A stretch of 64,000 nucleotides of DNA, taken from positions 1,243,338 to 1,307,337 of the forward strand of contig CAUJNA010000513.1 in NCBI GenBank assembly GCA_963377175.1, given 5' to 3'. Positions 25,301 through 43,413 of this stretch are shown one piece after another; the stretch's first letter is position 1; the number at the start of each line of letters is the position of its first letter. The DNA is from Effrenium voratum (lineage: Eukaryota; Sar; Dinophyceae; Suessiales; Symbiodiniaceae). A program made the position numbers and the translations under genes. The notes beneath the pieces are model-generated. The model did no database searches. It was not told where the DNA came from and was given only the letters and a program-made list of their open reading frames with translations.

Positions 25301-26530
25301 CCTTGGAAAGGTGGACGAGGAAGGAAGACAAGGTCCAGGCAGTACATGCATGCGCGACCTAAAAGCGGCGTTTCGCCAAGTAATGTGGGTCCCAAATTTA
25401 AGGGCACACCCCTATGAGTTTATTGTGGCAGGGGTTGCTGCCAGTGCCTTGAAGACATTGCGTGACAAGGAAGCGCCCGTACACGGCAAAAGACCCTGTG
25501 AAGATTGGGGTGCCACAGATGCTCGGCTCATTTCAGTTGTTTGTGTGAAGGACAAGGCAAGTGCAGCGTGTAGTTGATAACCCTTCGATGGGTCTGTTGT
25601 TTTTTTGAGGGTATCCCTTTTTTGGGGTTTCTTTTAGGACACACCCAGATACAGCCTGAGAACAAGCAGCGGAACGGCCATCGACGTTGAAACCGTTGAG
25701 TTGCGGCAAACTCGGATTTTGATGCTGAGCACTGTTGTCTAAGGTTCACATACGGAACGAATCTTGGCTGCAACACCCCGAAGGGCTCTGGCACGCAAAA
25801 TGGCCTTACGGCTTCGTTTGGCTGTTTGATACGTTGATTGACAAGAATCGACGCACTTCCAAGTGCTTGGGTGCGCAGATGTTGCAGCAAAATCAACCAG
25901 CAGCATGCAGCGTCCTCGCTTCTCTTGTGGCTGCTTGTTCCGCCAGGTCCTACGGAAGCTCTCGGACAGTTTGACAGTCCCCCAGTTTCACCCCGCGCCG
26001 ACCGCGAAGGGAACCCGCCGGGAAAAGAGACGGGGCGGCCGTTTTTGGGGGCCGTTGGATCTGAAGCTGTCGGAATAGCCACGGGGAGTCGCGCTGTTTT
26101 TGAACGACTCGCAGGTGCAGAAGATGCCTTACCAGTTTGAGAGAATGCCACTTGGAGCGCAAAGAGAGAACCTTCTCAGCTTGGCTTTTCTCTTTTTGGG
26201 GCTGGCGCTGTTGGCTTCAGCTCTTGCTTTGCCCAGTCCTGCATTCTCGGTGCTAACTTCATGCATTGGGTGAATCGCTGAATGGGTTCTAATAAGTGTG
26301 ACCTAAGATGCCGAGATGCTGCACACTGTGCAAGCTGCGTGTTTGGCTGAAGCACCGTGGCGATAAGGAGTCGGACTCCAAGCGCTTGCCGATCTCGATC
26401 GGGCAGTTGCCTAAGCACTGCTCAATCCATCGGTGCAAAGGGATGGACAAATTCAGGTTTTGTTCATTTTTCTTATGGCTTCGAGCACATTGTTTGTGCC
26501 TTGTTTCTTTTGCTCTGTCTCTCTATTCAG

Positions 26531-26668
26531 GATCTGCTGACACCGCGGCTTCGGCAACTGTGTCACAGAGCGCAACAGTTGGAGCGCCGTGCTTTGTCGG
26601 AAGTTGCCAACCGCTTCTTGGAGGCACCTCTCAGCATGCTATGGAGCCGGCTAGGATTCGACGCGTAA
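26531..26668 (+). CDS. Candidate helical exon
   Basis: After a CAG acceptor the frame reads LLTPRLRQLCHRAQQLERRA and LSEVANRFLEAPLSML, an amphipathic helix pattern, up to a GT donor at about 26664. Unrecognised; probably an exon of the unknown gene whose 3' half is at 28189-30604. Confidence 0.4.
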   Translation, partial: DLLTPRLRQLCHRAQQLERRALSEVANRFLEAPLSMLWSRLGFDA

Positions 26669-27320
26669 CCTTAGCGCATCCAAGGTTTACCGTGCAAGGC
26701 GGACGTTCTGCCACACGCACCAAGCTCGCGAGCGTCCAACTGGGTGCTCTCCAGCCAGTGACACGGGTGGTGCAGAGCGAGCAGCGGACTAAGACAACTG
26801 CAGTTTCAATGCGGTGTGTTTGTGTCTTGTTTTTTGTGAACCCCATTTGGGTAAGAAGGCAAGAAGCAACCAAGGTCAGTTCGTTGGTCCTCATTCTGAT
26901 ACAAACTCATGTACACTATTGCACTGTCATGCTAGACCGCTGGCACACTTGCGAGTCTTGCCGAATGTTTGCCGTGCTTGCTTGGGATGCACATGCAGGA
27001 TTTATGCCTATATAGAAGACATCATAATCTGACATCGTGTTTTTTTCCTGACAACTGAAGGTGAAGGCGCTGTGAGCAAATTGGGCGATCTAATTTGCTC
27101 AAGGCCTTTGTTGCGCTCCACAATGACGCTGGATGTGGAGAGACTCTTGTGGTTAGTGGGGATGGTGTTGGACCTTGGGTATGCCAAAGGACCAAGGCGA
27201 CGATGTACGCGACATAGTTCTGAAATTTTGAGGCCAGTTCACGTCTGAGCCATACGAGTGGCAGTCTGCTTTGTATGACCAGGTCACCTTCCTTACAGCA
27301 GCACCGTAGATGACGAGGAT

Positions 27321-27350
27321 GATGATGATGATGGGATGAGGATGAGGGTG

Positions 27351-27425
<75 letters not shown>

Positions 27426-27500
27426 GTGATGGTGATGGTGATGGTGATGAGGATGGTGATGAGGATGGTGATGAGGATGAGGGTGAGGATGATGATGATA
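27321..27500. repeat. (GAT)n / (ATG)n microsatellite
   Basis: About 60 trinucleotide units, pure in the middle (27355-27425) and interrupted by GGT and GAG at the edges. The long Met/Asp/Ser-homopolymer frames on both strands are artefacts of it. Confidence 0.97.
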
Positions 27501-28188
27501 ATGGCACGTGCTCGGCCCATGTGTTCTGGCAGTCGCGCTTTCCCGTCACACTGAACTGCTCCTTCCCCAAAGACCATGCGGTCATTGGGCAATATTGGGT
27601 TTGAGGGAGAGGTGATGCAGCACGTGCCATTGCTGAAAGCTTGGAGCGGTCAGAGTTTCATAATCGATGCGCAAACACACACACACACATATGCTGGTGA
27701 TGCTGTTACTCCATGGAACTATTTAACTCAGAGAAGTGAGCAAGATTGTGGCCAGAATCACAGTGCGCGACATGACGTCCTGACACTTACAAGTTTCCAA
27801 CCTGACTGACACCAAGGTCAGCTTTCAAGAATCCGGCTGACTCAGAGGCTAGAAGCTGGGTTTCCCAGCCGCGGGTGATTCGCGGAAGATCAGCATCGCC
27901 CTTAAAAACGACAGCTACGTGGCTGCATAGTGTTTTGTTCTTGACGTCTCAAAGAGTTGATTCACATCTCTCTTTGCATCCCGTCATTTTGGAGACGTGA
28001 TTTCCCCGCATTTGTCCGAACTCATTTCCTCAGCACAACTGGCCCTGCAAATGCAGAAAGGGATCTGGGACAAGCTCCTGGGATTTTGATTGAGGTTGAA
28101 GCGTCTTTGCACGTGGTGTGTGTTTTTTGTGTTGAGGGTACCCTTTTGGAGTGATCTTAGCACCACATATTGTTGTTTGCTGCATAAG

Positions 28189-30604
28189 GTTGCCGCATCT
28201 GTGACGATGCCAGCGTATCCAGCATCACCAGCACTCTCGCCGGCAGTCTCACCGGGGGTGTCGTTTAGGTCGATTGCATCCCCGCAGATGTCGGAAACCC
28301 GGCGTGAGATGAGCCAGAAGATGAGCCATGCATGTAATGTGGTAGGGCAGGTAACCCTTAGTTGGTGATTTGGATTGGTGGTTTGGCCTGGTTCTTGTGG
28401 GGTACCTGGTTTTTTGTACGGTAAATGGGAAACCTTCCTGAACCTCCAAACCACCAACCACCACACCGATGAGAGGGGAGCTGAGTATGTGTTTGGATGA
28501 GACCCGAAGTTTCCGGTTCGCAGATGACTGCAGGTCTGTCCCATTTGGATGCGCGAGATGGGAGCTTCCTAGATCTGTGTCTCCAAGCAAGGATTGGGCC
28601 CCGCTTGCTTGACCTGAGCATTAATGTTTCTCAGCAGAACCGTTTTCAACCCATGTTTGACGTTTGTTTGCAGGGCCCTGTCCGGGCAACCTCTATGCAG
28701 ATGCCACCACAGCCAAGCTCTCCTATACAGCGGGAGCGGGTGGTGCCTCGTCTCACAAATTAAACGAGCTACCCGGGTAAATGAAGGTTAGTAAGGGACA
28801 ATCCCAACCAAACATAGACATAGGCCCCTTTCTACCAGCCGGTGATTTGATTGTGACCATTGTGACTATAAACGGGTATGTCTTTGTTTTGGGCACCCCC
28901 TTTGGGTGTTTTTGAGGGAAACCAAAAGGATGCCAAGCATTTGTGGGGTCCGCCATGTTCTCATTTTGAGAAACGATGTCCACGTAGATGGCATGTCTCA
29001 GGTTGTGGCTCCCAGAATGTCTCCTGCTTTATGCGGATTCCGAGCTTGCGGGGCTCCTTCTCAGAAGGTGAACGTGGGAAATGGCAACGCAGAGGTGGAG
29101 AAGAGCTTCAAGGACGTCACTTCCAACTCTTTGCTTTGCGCAGAAGGCGGCTTTGAACATGGCGCTGTTCTCTTGAGTTCTGACTGTCGAAATCCTTGTC
29201 GTTTGCAGGAAAGCGAGCCCGTGGTGATTGCAGTAGCAGATGCAGATCTTTCCAAGCAATTTGAGGCGAAGCCGGTGGTGGATCTGCATGTGCCCACCAC
29301 GGAGAGCGCGAGTCGTAGCGCGATGGAATCTTGCAGCCGCAAGGGTTGGGCGCTTTAGTCCCTTGTTCAAAACTTGGGGTTTAAGCCACCGTTTACGCAA
29401 GCTCCTTTTTTTGTTTCCCTTTGCGGTCGGTTTAAACATATTTTCTAACCAACCCTGGCAACTGCATCCCATCGAGAAGCAGCGCCTAGGAGCAGAAGGC
29501 GGAATGTGCAAATGTCGAGGGCACCACGGCTGAGACCAACGAGGCGAGCCCATGATGTGAGCAATCGTCACAAGTTACTGTCATCTGTGGGTCAGGGATG
29601 ACGTTGGGCACACGCACACACACACACAAACATACCATTCGGACATGGGGGTTACTCACCAAAATCCCAGATTGATGTGGCTGATGTGATGAGTCTCAAG
29701 GTTCCTTTAAGCCATCGCCCCATCTCTCTTTTGCGCTTAGGATATGGAAGAGGCCTACATCCTGTCAGCCTTCAGAGACCGGGATGAAAACCAAGTCCCA
29801 GGAGCGATGTTGGGGGGGGCTTGTTGAAACTTTGTGAAAACAGCTCTTGTTTAAGACAACCTCCTTTTGGTTCCGGAAAGGGGAAGAAAGAGGTCTGGTT
29901 GAGCACATGTTGCAAGCCAACCTTTCCGAAAAACAAAAAAACAGGAAATAAAAGAACGAGGCAGAGATCCGGTCGCTGCCAGCGTATTCTGCAACTCCCT
30001 TTTGGTCTCCCTTCCCTTTTTGCGGGTCACCTCCGCTCCAAATCGAGATCCTCGCCAGGTGCCCATTGGAAGGAGGTGGTGGCGGAGGCCTCGACCGCTG
30101 CGAAGGCGGTGCTCGCGGGCTTCGGCGGCGCAGCCGGCGGCGGCGCCCCGAGCGGCGACGGCGAGGAGCGGCTGCCGTCCGTGGAGTCGCTGAGGGCGAC
30201 GCTGCAAGCTCTGCGGGCACAGGCAGTCGAAAACGGGGGGGCCGGGGGGAAGTTTTTTATTTTTGGAGACTTTTTGTTTGTTTGTTGTAAACAATACAAG
30301 TCCTTCCTGTTAAAAGGAATCTAAAGGAGGCTGGAGGTTGGGCGGAAACATGTTTCTGGGCCCTGTTGAAAGGGAATTGAAAGGTGAATGTTCAAGCAAC
30401 AGGATGCTTGAACATGTTCATACAGGGGGTTGCCCTATCCAGGATCGACTCAGTGGCACGCTTCCCACCGAGCCCGTGGCAATTCGATTCGAGCCCATCA
30501 CTGCGCCGCACGTGCAGAGCCAGCCTGAGTCAAGCTGGAGTGATGCCGGTGAAGCGGAATTAGTTCATGCAATTAAGCATGCAGCAGCTGAAAACGCTGC
30601 TTGA
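28189..30604 (+). CDS. 3' half of an unknown Ser/Pro/Ala-rich protein (at least six exons)
   Basis: Resolved exons: 28189-28350 (VAASVTMPAYPASPALSPAV onward, GT donor); 28669 to about 28740 (reads SMQMPPQPSSPIQRERV); 29071 to about 29150 (reads VNVGNGNAEVEKSFKDVTSN); about 29212-29317 (reads ESEPVVIAVADADLSKQFEA); 30059-30222 (reads EVVAEASTAAKAVLAGFGGA); and 30473-30604, ending AAENAA and a TGA stop. The last two junctions are exact and use GC donors (CGTA|GCGC and ACAG|GCAG). The 29071-29317 frame is also open straight through, so that intron call is optional. The sequence is low in hydrophobics with short helices, so it is probably largely disordered. I recognise no domain. A further exon at about 28041-28085 (reads QLALQMQKGIWDKLL) and the candidates upstream to 24025 probably belong to it. 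Confidence 0.65.
28872..28980. mobile_element. Foldback element, family C
   Basis: Ends TATGTCTTTGTTTTGGGC and CTCATTTTGAGAAACGATG are roughly inverted. The interior has the shared phrase GAGGGAAACCAAAAGGATGC. It lies between two exons of the unknown gene. Confidence 0.55.
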
Positions 30605-31740
30605 ACGTCAGTTTATGTTCCATTTATTGTGACCCATCCTCGACCTTCTGAGCTGACTGTGTGGTTGCAAAAATGTGGATGCTGTTTTTTCCAAGTGAAA
30701 TCGCACTGGCGCAGCATTCGCCAAAAACGTCAAGTTGCTTTTCTTTGGGACGGCGCGGCTCTTGCCCGAAACTCGCTCGCATGCGGCTCAGCTAACTTTT
30801 GATCTCTGAGCCTTTGAAGCCCTCTCAAGGACTGCGGTGACCGTTTGCTTGGGGTTTGTTGCCAAAAAAAAAAAAACAGTTGCCCTGTTTGCCCACGGGA
30901 AAACAAAAGGCCGCTTCAACAGTGGCATGTTTTTATTTTCAAGGGCTTGAGTGGCACCCCGCAGTTCGCTTCGAAGGATGTGGATGTGGAAGGGAGCCGT
31001 GCTGCTGCTCATTCCGCCAGTATCTGCGGTTGTCTCAGATTCAAAGCTTCAAAGACCTGACTTAGGTATGTGTCAAAATGCGGGGACCTCCAATCTGATG
31101 GTTCTGCTTTTGGTTTCCCTTTCAAGCCCCGAACAAAACTTCCCTCGGAAAAACGGACCCCCCCCCAAAAAAAAAAAACATAAAACAGAAAAATGAGAAC
31201 AAAAAAGCAACACGCAGAGCTGAGGCCTGGACAGCAGGTCCCGCGCCCACCGCGGTCCCTGAGGAGGTGAAGGCGCGCCAGCGAGCGGCATTTCCGGCGA
31301 GAAGCTGTACATGGGGCTTGGTCAAAAGGTCCTTTGCATGGGATGACCATGAGGAGAAACCACCAACAATCATTTGTGGGACAGGAATGTTGTTCAACCC
31401 CCACATCTTAGCCATCACGCCTGCCTTGCAAGCATGTTGTGTGCTTGGTGAGCTGAGCTGAAGTTGGTGTTACCTGTGAGGCCACTTTCGGCACTGGTGT
31501 CACACCAGCTGCCCCCCAGCTGCGAGGCTCAGGTCGTGCCTTTGCTTCGCTGACGATGTCTACCGGTGAACTTGGCGTCAGGTGACGCGGCGCTGGCTGA
31601 CGCGAATGTCGACAACTCCAGGATGCAGCCGTGGGCACGTGCCCCGCCTGAGTGACGACTGAAATGCCAAAGATGCAGAGATTTGCGGGGGTTCCTTGTG
31701 TGTGCGTGTCTTTTGAGGGCTGCTATGTTGTTCGCACCCC

Positions 31741-31945
31741 GCGGCAAGCAAACGAGCAAAACGAGCAAAGCGAGCAAAGCCAGCCAAGCCAGCCAAGCCA
31801 GCCAAGCCAGCCAAGCCAGCCAGCCAGCCAGCCAGCTGGCCAGCCAGCCAGCAAGCAAGCAAGCAAGCGAAGCGTAGCGGAGCAGAGCCAAGCCAAGGCC
31901 AAGGCCAGGCCAAGCCAAGCAAGCAAGCGAGCAAGCACATTTTCA
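31741..31945. repeat. CCAAG/CCAGC/GCAAGC microsatellite-like block
   Basis: Runs of GCAAA, CCAAGCCAG, CCAGCCAG and GCAAGCAAGC succeed each other. Ser/Gln/Pro-repeat frames arise from it. The flanks (30605-32259) hold no supported exon, except weak Ala/Arg-rich stretches near 31230-31300 and 31480-31580 that could encode a targeting peptide for the next gene. Confidence 0.9.
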
Positions 31946-32259
31946 CCTTAAGCCCGCACTAAGCCCTTTGTAAACCAACCTTAAACCCCTGCTCCAAACC
32001 CACCCGAAATCCCCTTAGCCCAAACAAATCGCAGCTGAGCCTGAACCCTTGAGAAACTAAACCCGCCCGAAACCGACTCAAAACCCACCAGAGTCCAGGA
32101 AAAACACCACAAACGTGGGAAACTAATTCTGAAGAAGGGGCGGCTTTGTTTCGGTTGCCCTTTCTGGGTTGGTTTCAAAAGGAAACCACGTGAACAACCT
32201 GGGTCCAAATCCTAATCTTGACGAGCCATACCCATATCAACCTTGTGACGACTTGGCAG

Positions 32260-37776
<5,517 letters not shown>

Positions 37777-38205
37777 GATGGGCTTCTGAGGAAGCCAGGT
37801 GCTGCTATTGGCAAACAACTATGCCAGATGGCAGAACACCTCTCTTGCCTGTAAATGAGCATGTGTCGGCCGTGTCGCCCTCGCAAATTTTCTTTTTCGG
37901 CAAGACCAGCTTTGCCCACTGCCTTGTATAGAAAAAGGTGGCTCCATCACTGGGACGGCATGTGCGGCAGCTCGTCGAGGTATCTGGTGCAACGCGAGTG
38001 CTGCAGGCAGCTGAAATCAATGAACTTTGCCATCTAGACCTTGCACAGTTCTCGCACTTGGCTTCAACCGACAGACCAAACACCATCATAGATAGTTGGG
38101 AACGTGTGGTGGGCACTAGACCAGAAGTTAGACAATCCAAAGAAACTCCACCTCTACAATGGACAGTATGGAGGCTGAGCCATGGCGTCGAATCCGTGAT
38201 GCCCG

Positions 38206-41200
38206 ATGAAGCTGTTAGTGCAGTTCTCGGAGCGGGCCAGCTGCTACGTAGCCCTGCACAGTAGCGATGCTGGGGAACTCTTCAAGACCTCGGCGCGGCA
38301 TTTCTGCCGCTGCTTGCGCTTGCAATGCGCCAAAGGAGACTTGGTAACTCTTATGACCGGAATAGCCTTTTTGTATTTGGTTGGTTTGTTTGGCCTGTGG
38401 TCTGTTGGTCTTTGGCAGGTTCGCTGGTCGGTCGGTTGGTTGGTTCAACTTTTGAACCAGTTGGACAATGACTGTTTCCCCACCAACCAGGAGAAAGTGA
38501 AACACCTTTTGCAGGGGGTCAGTTCGACCAAGGAGATGTGTTTGTCGGCTGGGCGGGAGATCACTCTCTCCGTCAGGCGTGCCTTGAGATATCCAAGCCC
38601 TTCGCTGAATCTTTAGGATTGAAAGAAGGTGAGCAGGTTGAGGCCGTTGCGCACGCCGCTCCCATTGCCAGCAGCGTTATGGTCCAGCCGATCTTCGGCT
38701 GCAGAGTTGCATTCTGTGCCCAGCAAGGCGATGCATTTGAAACTGGGAATGCTGGACAAATGGTTGGTTGATATACTAATCCCCGCGTAAGTGTTCACCA
38801 AGGGATCCCCAATCAAAGTTCACAAATGAGTTGACAGCAGCTGTCTCTCGAGGAACCGAATTGAAGATTGGGAGGCGCTGGTGCGTCAATCTCGAAGCGT
38901 GAGGGTTTTTGAATTTGCAGGGCTCTATATATATCGGGCCCACGCCAAGAGTCAACTCAAATCAAGTCTGAAGTAAGGTGTGGGAACTCTAACCCCCACA
39001 GCAACTCTCAGCCTTGTCAAATCCACGGCGCTTGAGCCTTTTTACCGAATCGCTCGCAGGTGGTGGAGCTGCAGGCCGGCTTCATCGAGGAGAACTTGTT
39101 GTCCCAGGCGAAGCGGCCCCGAGTTTTGAGCCGCGCCCCCAAGGCGCGAATTTTTGTTCGCGCGGAGAGGTCTCCGTGTTGATGCCCGGCATGATCTTCC
39201 CCGTGTGGGCGTTCTGCTTAGAACCTCTTGCGCAGGGTTGGCACTCAGGCTCATATTGCTACGACGCAATCCATAAATCACTTGGAAGAGATCGCCCGCA
39301 CGTGCCGAGTGTGATCCGTAGCCGAAATTGAGGGATCCAATTCGTCACCCAAATTCTAAATGTACTTTCACAGATGCTCTGCAGTAGCTCTGCCTAGGTG
39401 CATGGTCAGCTCGTTGCCAAACTGCAGCTCGACCCAGCCGACCCCAACACGCCGCATCCTAAGTCGCAGATTCTCAAAAGCATGCATCGAGTCTTGGGTC
39501 CTATCAGCTGCGCCTTTCCATGCAACTTCACAACTTGGTCATTGCCGCGTGGGTTTGTCTCCGAAATGGTGGTTTTCCGCGGTGGATGAATCTGTACCCC
39601 TCTTTTCTAGATCGAGTTGTAATATGCAGGACATCATGATTTTGTAACTGCAACTGGGCCAGGGTTGGAGTATGGTCCAGAATCTGTGAAACCACACGTG
39701 GATTAAAAATAGGGGCCCAAAATGGAACCCTGGTAAGTGGAAAAGTAGACTAAACCTGCGTAACCCTGGGTCTTTGTTTTTGAGCCACACCCACATTTTC
39801 TTGGGTCCTCCTGTTTCAGTGCATACTCATATGAGCAACTGCTTATGCCGAGGTCTGAATGCTTCATGCTTGGCCGGGATACGGAGCCACTGACCTCCGT
39901 CTGGCTTGCAAATCATATGAAGCAATGGTTGGGGTCGGTAGGGATGGTCATCACCCCCTTCGGGATGTTAGACAACCATGGAAAGGGTTCCTATCAAGGG
40001 AACCATGACACACACACACACATGCTCAAACACACACACACACAGAATGAGCGGAGTTTTGCCATGCATCATAGATCATGTCGACATCGGGATTCGGACC
40101 TTGCCCAATGCCAGCTTGGCGTTTGGCCTTTCCTTTGAACCAAGGTCGAACAAAAAGATACGATTCGTTGGCGGATTCTCTCGGGCCATGCGAAAACGGA
40201 TTGCCCAGGAGCTGGCCATTGAGTCGCGCCAGCGAGAGCGAGAGGGGGCCGGGCACCAAGGCTTGAGCAGTCAAGACCCAAGTGAAAAGGTTAGTACAAG
40301 CTGACATGGGCTTCAAAACGGCAGATCTTGCCCCAGTTCTTGAAGTGAGGGCAGTCCCAAACTAACTTTGAGCTAAAGGCTAAGTGAAGCTTAGTGAGGG
40401 TAGTAATGATCATTGGTTCACTCCTTTAGTACCGGGTTTTGATCGTCAACTTGACTTCTGCGCGGCGAAGGTGTCCATGTCAGCTGACGAAGAAGAAGAG
40501 ATATTTCACCTGCGGGTGTTTGGCTTTGACGAGGAGAGAAGCTTGAACGATACTACTGGGTCCATGAAAAGGAGCATTCTCAAAAAAGCCCTTGGGCAGT
40601 TTCCCGCTAATCTACAATTTAAAGGGTAACATTTTGAGGATGTCCTCTAAGGATGGACCCAGTGTTGACTGCTTGCTGTCGTGCTTCTTCCCCGAAGCAG
40701 CAAGCTCTCAGGATGCTTCTATGCCTCTTGGCCTTCTTCGTAAGGAGGACAATACTTCTGCATGATGAACCAATTCCACTTGAGCTGTGCCCAAAACCCC
40801 TGTGACGGCCATTTCAGAGTTTCCACTACTGCCTGGTTTCATGGGGCCATAGCAAGGCCTATACAAATCTGGCAGAAAGCCTCAGGTTTTCCGTCATTTT
40901 TTCTTCGGAGCTTGAGAGTTTAACAAGGGCAGAAAGCACCCCGAGCGGCGGCACCCTCCAGAAAACCATCGACACACCCCGCATTTCGCGCGAACGCAGG
41001 ACCTGGACTCCATCGCTGGCGGTTTGTCGAGCTGCCTCATGTGGCTTGATGCACCATGCCTGGAGAGGCAGCGGGCTGATTGGAGATCAGTCCAAGCTGG
41101 TAGTCTCTGTTTAATTTGGGAACATGCGGGACGAGCCTTGATTTTCCCACCCTGGTTTTACGTGAACGTCTCCAGAGGTGGTGAACCTTGAATGTAAGAA

Positions 41201-41690
41201 TTGATTTCAAAAGAGAGAGACAGATCTAAGGAAACAAAGCTGAGGCTAGCAAAGTTGCAGCGCAAGTGGACCATGCGCCCTTGCCTAGCATGAACACTTT
41301 CTAGCATTGATTGTTAGTTTGGCTAGCAAAGTTGCAGCGCAAGTGGACCATGCGCCCCTTGCCTAGCATGAACACTTTCTAGCATTGATTGTTAGTTTTG
41401 GGCATCTCTCGTAGTCATATTGTTGGGTATCGGTTTGTGATGCAGGCCGACTGACCAACCCGAAACGCAGCTTCTGCGGCTGACGGTGGACACCAAGGCT
41501 GGGGACAACCACATTGTTCTGAGGGCTGGAGACTCGCGTGGACCATTTTTTTGTTTTTACCTTCGAAGGCGAGTCTAACAAAATGGAGAAATACCACTGC
41601 CCCAGTGTCCCGCGCTGCGGTTGTCTTCTCGCGTGCATTTTGCCAGGCGCTGGTTCCACCAGGACATGTGATTCTGGGCGTGCAGGCCTC
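38206..41690 (+). CDS. PEX1: PEX1, N-terminal domain exons (gene continues to 63.8 kb)
   Basis: The ATG at 38206 opens MKLLVQFSERASCYVAL, matching the family start. An exon from about 38517 reads DQGDVFVGWAG, ISKPFAESLGLKEGEQVEAV and SVMVQP, the PEX1 N-terminal double-psi fold. Exon about 39058-39109 reads VVELQAGFIEENLLSQ and joins through a GC donor to about 39168-39206, VSVLMPGMIFPVW; both match the human protein closely. About 39400-39460 reads GQLVAKLQLDPADP. Further candidates are 40150-40290 (reads MRKRIAQELAIESRQRE) and 40470-40590 (reads EEEEIFHLRVFGFDEE). Exons 41467-41541 and 41612 to about 41690 read LLRLTVDTKAGDNHIVLRAG and AAVVFSRAFCQALVPPGHVI. Borders in 39.4-41.4 kb are uncertain. 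PEX1 is the AAA ATPase that, with PEX6, extracts the import receptor PEX5 from the peroxisome membrane. Confidence 0.85.
39690..39795. mobile_element. Foldback element, family B (in PEX1)
   Basis: Left end ACGTGGATTAAAAATAGGGG and right end TTTGTTTTTGAGCCACACCC are inverted. The interior GCCCAAAATGGAACCCTGG and AACCTGCGTAACCCTGGG are nearly identical to the copy at 52692. Confidence 0.75.
41244..41399. repeat. 77-bp tandem duplication
   Basis: The unit starting GGCTAGCAAAGTTGCAGCGC occurs at 41244 and 41321. The copies differ by a single inserted C, so the duplication is recent. Confidence 0.97.
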
Positions 41691-42125
41691 AGATCAAATG
41701 AGCAACCGCCCGCAGCTGGTGCTGTGACCGGATTGTGCGGAAATTTGAGCCCCACACGGTCCGGCGACACTGGCGCTTGCAGGATTGGCTGTAAAACATG
41801 TCGAGCTGCTGCTTCAGGAGATGCCGAGTTGGGCTTGGTAGGGATGGTCAAGAGCCTTTTCGAGGCTTTGAGCAACCACAAGGATTCCGAGCCGCGAAAA
41901 AAGGCCACGAGGATTGCTTCAGATTTCCCTCAAGCCAAATTCACGAAGACGACCAGGGCCTTTAAGCAAAGGACCAAAGGACAGGCGAAGACTCGACGAT
42001 GGCTCGATCGAGGCCAGCTTCGCGGAGTGGCTCGGCCTCCCGCGCTTCGGCCTGGCGAAGCTCCGGCGCTGTCACCAGGCGGACGGATGGTTCTGCCGGG
42101 GCGCGGGTCGGTCCCGGGTCGGTCC

Positions 42126-42205
42126 TGGGTCCCTCCCCAAAACCGGGGGGTTCCTCCCAAAACCGGGGGGTCCCTCCCAAAACCGGGGGGTCCCTTCCAA
42201 AAACG
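42126..42205. repeat. ~20-bp tandem repeat
   Basis: The unit CCCAAAACCGGGGGGTCCCT is repeated about four times, the last copy diverged. The surrounding 41.8-42.7 kb has protein-like segments (reads IEASFAEWLGLPRFGLAKLR at about 42005-42065; CWLRRRFESLVKAQGEVWAL at about 42520-42590) that may be PEX1 or other exons but were not placed. Confidence 0.9.
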
Positions 42206-43413
42206 GGCCTCCAATTTTGTCCTTCAATTTTGACCTCCAGAGATTCAGTCCGACATGACCCGCGCGGAGTCCCGCTCTTCTGCTTGCAGGTGCCGGTGTT
42301 CGTTCCTCGCGTGGAGTTGGTGCCCTGCGGTCCTGGCTGGGAAGGAGCGGGATGCCTTTGGCCATTTGCGTCACTCTCGAACGCATCTTTGTGTCTATTG
42401 TAGGATGTGCTTGTTTGGAGTGGCGGCGTTTGCGTCTCAATACCAAATCTGAGGCAGCTGCAACAGGTTTTCCTTGTCTGCGGTTCACAGGAGTCAGCCC
42501 ATCCTTCAGAGAAGACACCTGCTGGCTTCGTCGGCGCTTCGAATCTCTGGTCAAAGCCCAGGGTGAAGTCTGGGCCTTGGCGCGGTTGATATCCGTCAGA
42601 TCAGAGCTTCAGGGCTTGGCCTTGTCGCTGCTTGTTTTGCAGCTTCGGGATGAGTCCCGGCACCATCCAGTGTTCTTTTTTATTGCGTTGAGACATCTGG
42701 CCCAAGGTTTTTCCCCTTGAAGCAGGGGTTTTCCCTGGTGGGTGGGGTGGTCGGTCGGTTGGTTGGTTGGCGGGATTGGTTGGATAGTGCGATAGCTGGT
42801 AGTCTGGTAGGAAGAAAATGACAATTCCCCTTCAAGCAAAACGTTTAGGACAACTGAGCAGCATGGAAGGAGCAACAAGTCTGACTTTTTGCAAGGAGTC
42901 AACGACCAAATTGCCAAACTAGTTTGCAGCTGGGCGCAGAACACACTGAATACAGTCGTGAAGCCTGCAGGGCGTCAGCAGTCTGCAGAAGCCTCCTCAA
43001 CACAGAACTCCTGAAGCCATCAATGTGCTCATGTTGGTCATGGTCACGGTTTCTTAGATCCGAGTGCCTGTACATGTTGCCAACACGCATCTACTCACAG
43101 ATTTATTTGCAGCGCATGAACGCTGCAGGCTCAATCAGCAACTGATAAGCCTGCATGTGCACAGTGTTGAGTGTGATTCAACTGTTGCAGACTGCAGCCA
43201 ATGTGACCTGTTCTGATTCGATACAAAGCAATTATATAAAGTATTGGATACAAAGCGACACATTGGACATTGCTTTGCACTGACATGACGCTAGCAATTC
43301 TGCACGCCACACAGCCATGTGATTGTTCAACATGGCCTGAAGCCTCAAACAATTCTTGAAAGACACAATCACATCGAAGACCAGCTCCCCGCGCACTTCG
43401 AGTAGCATAGAAC

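Noticed and set aside
27022..27630. 202-codon minus-strand frame with poly-Ser
   Set aside because: Generated by the (GAT)n tract.
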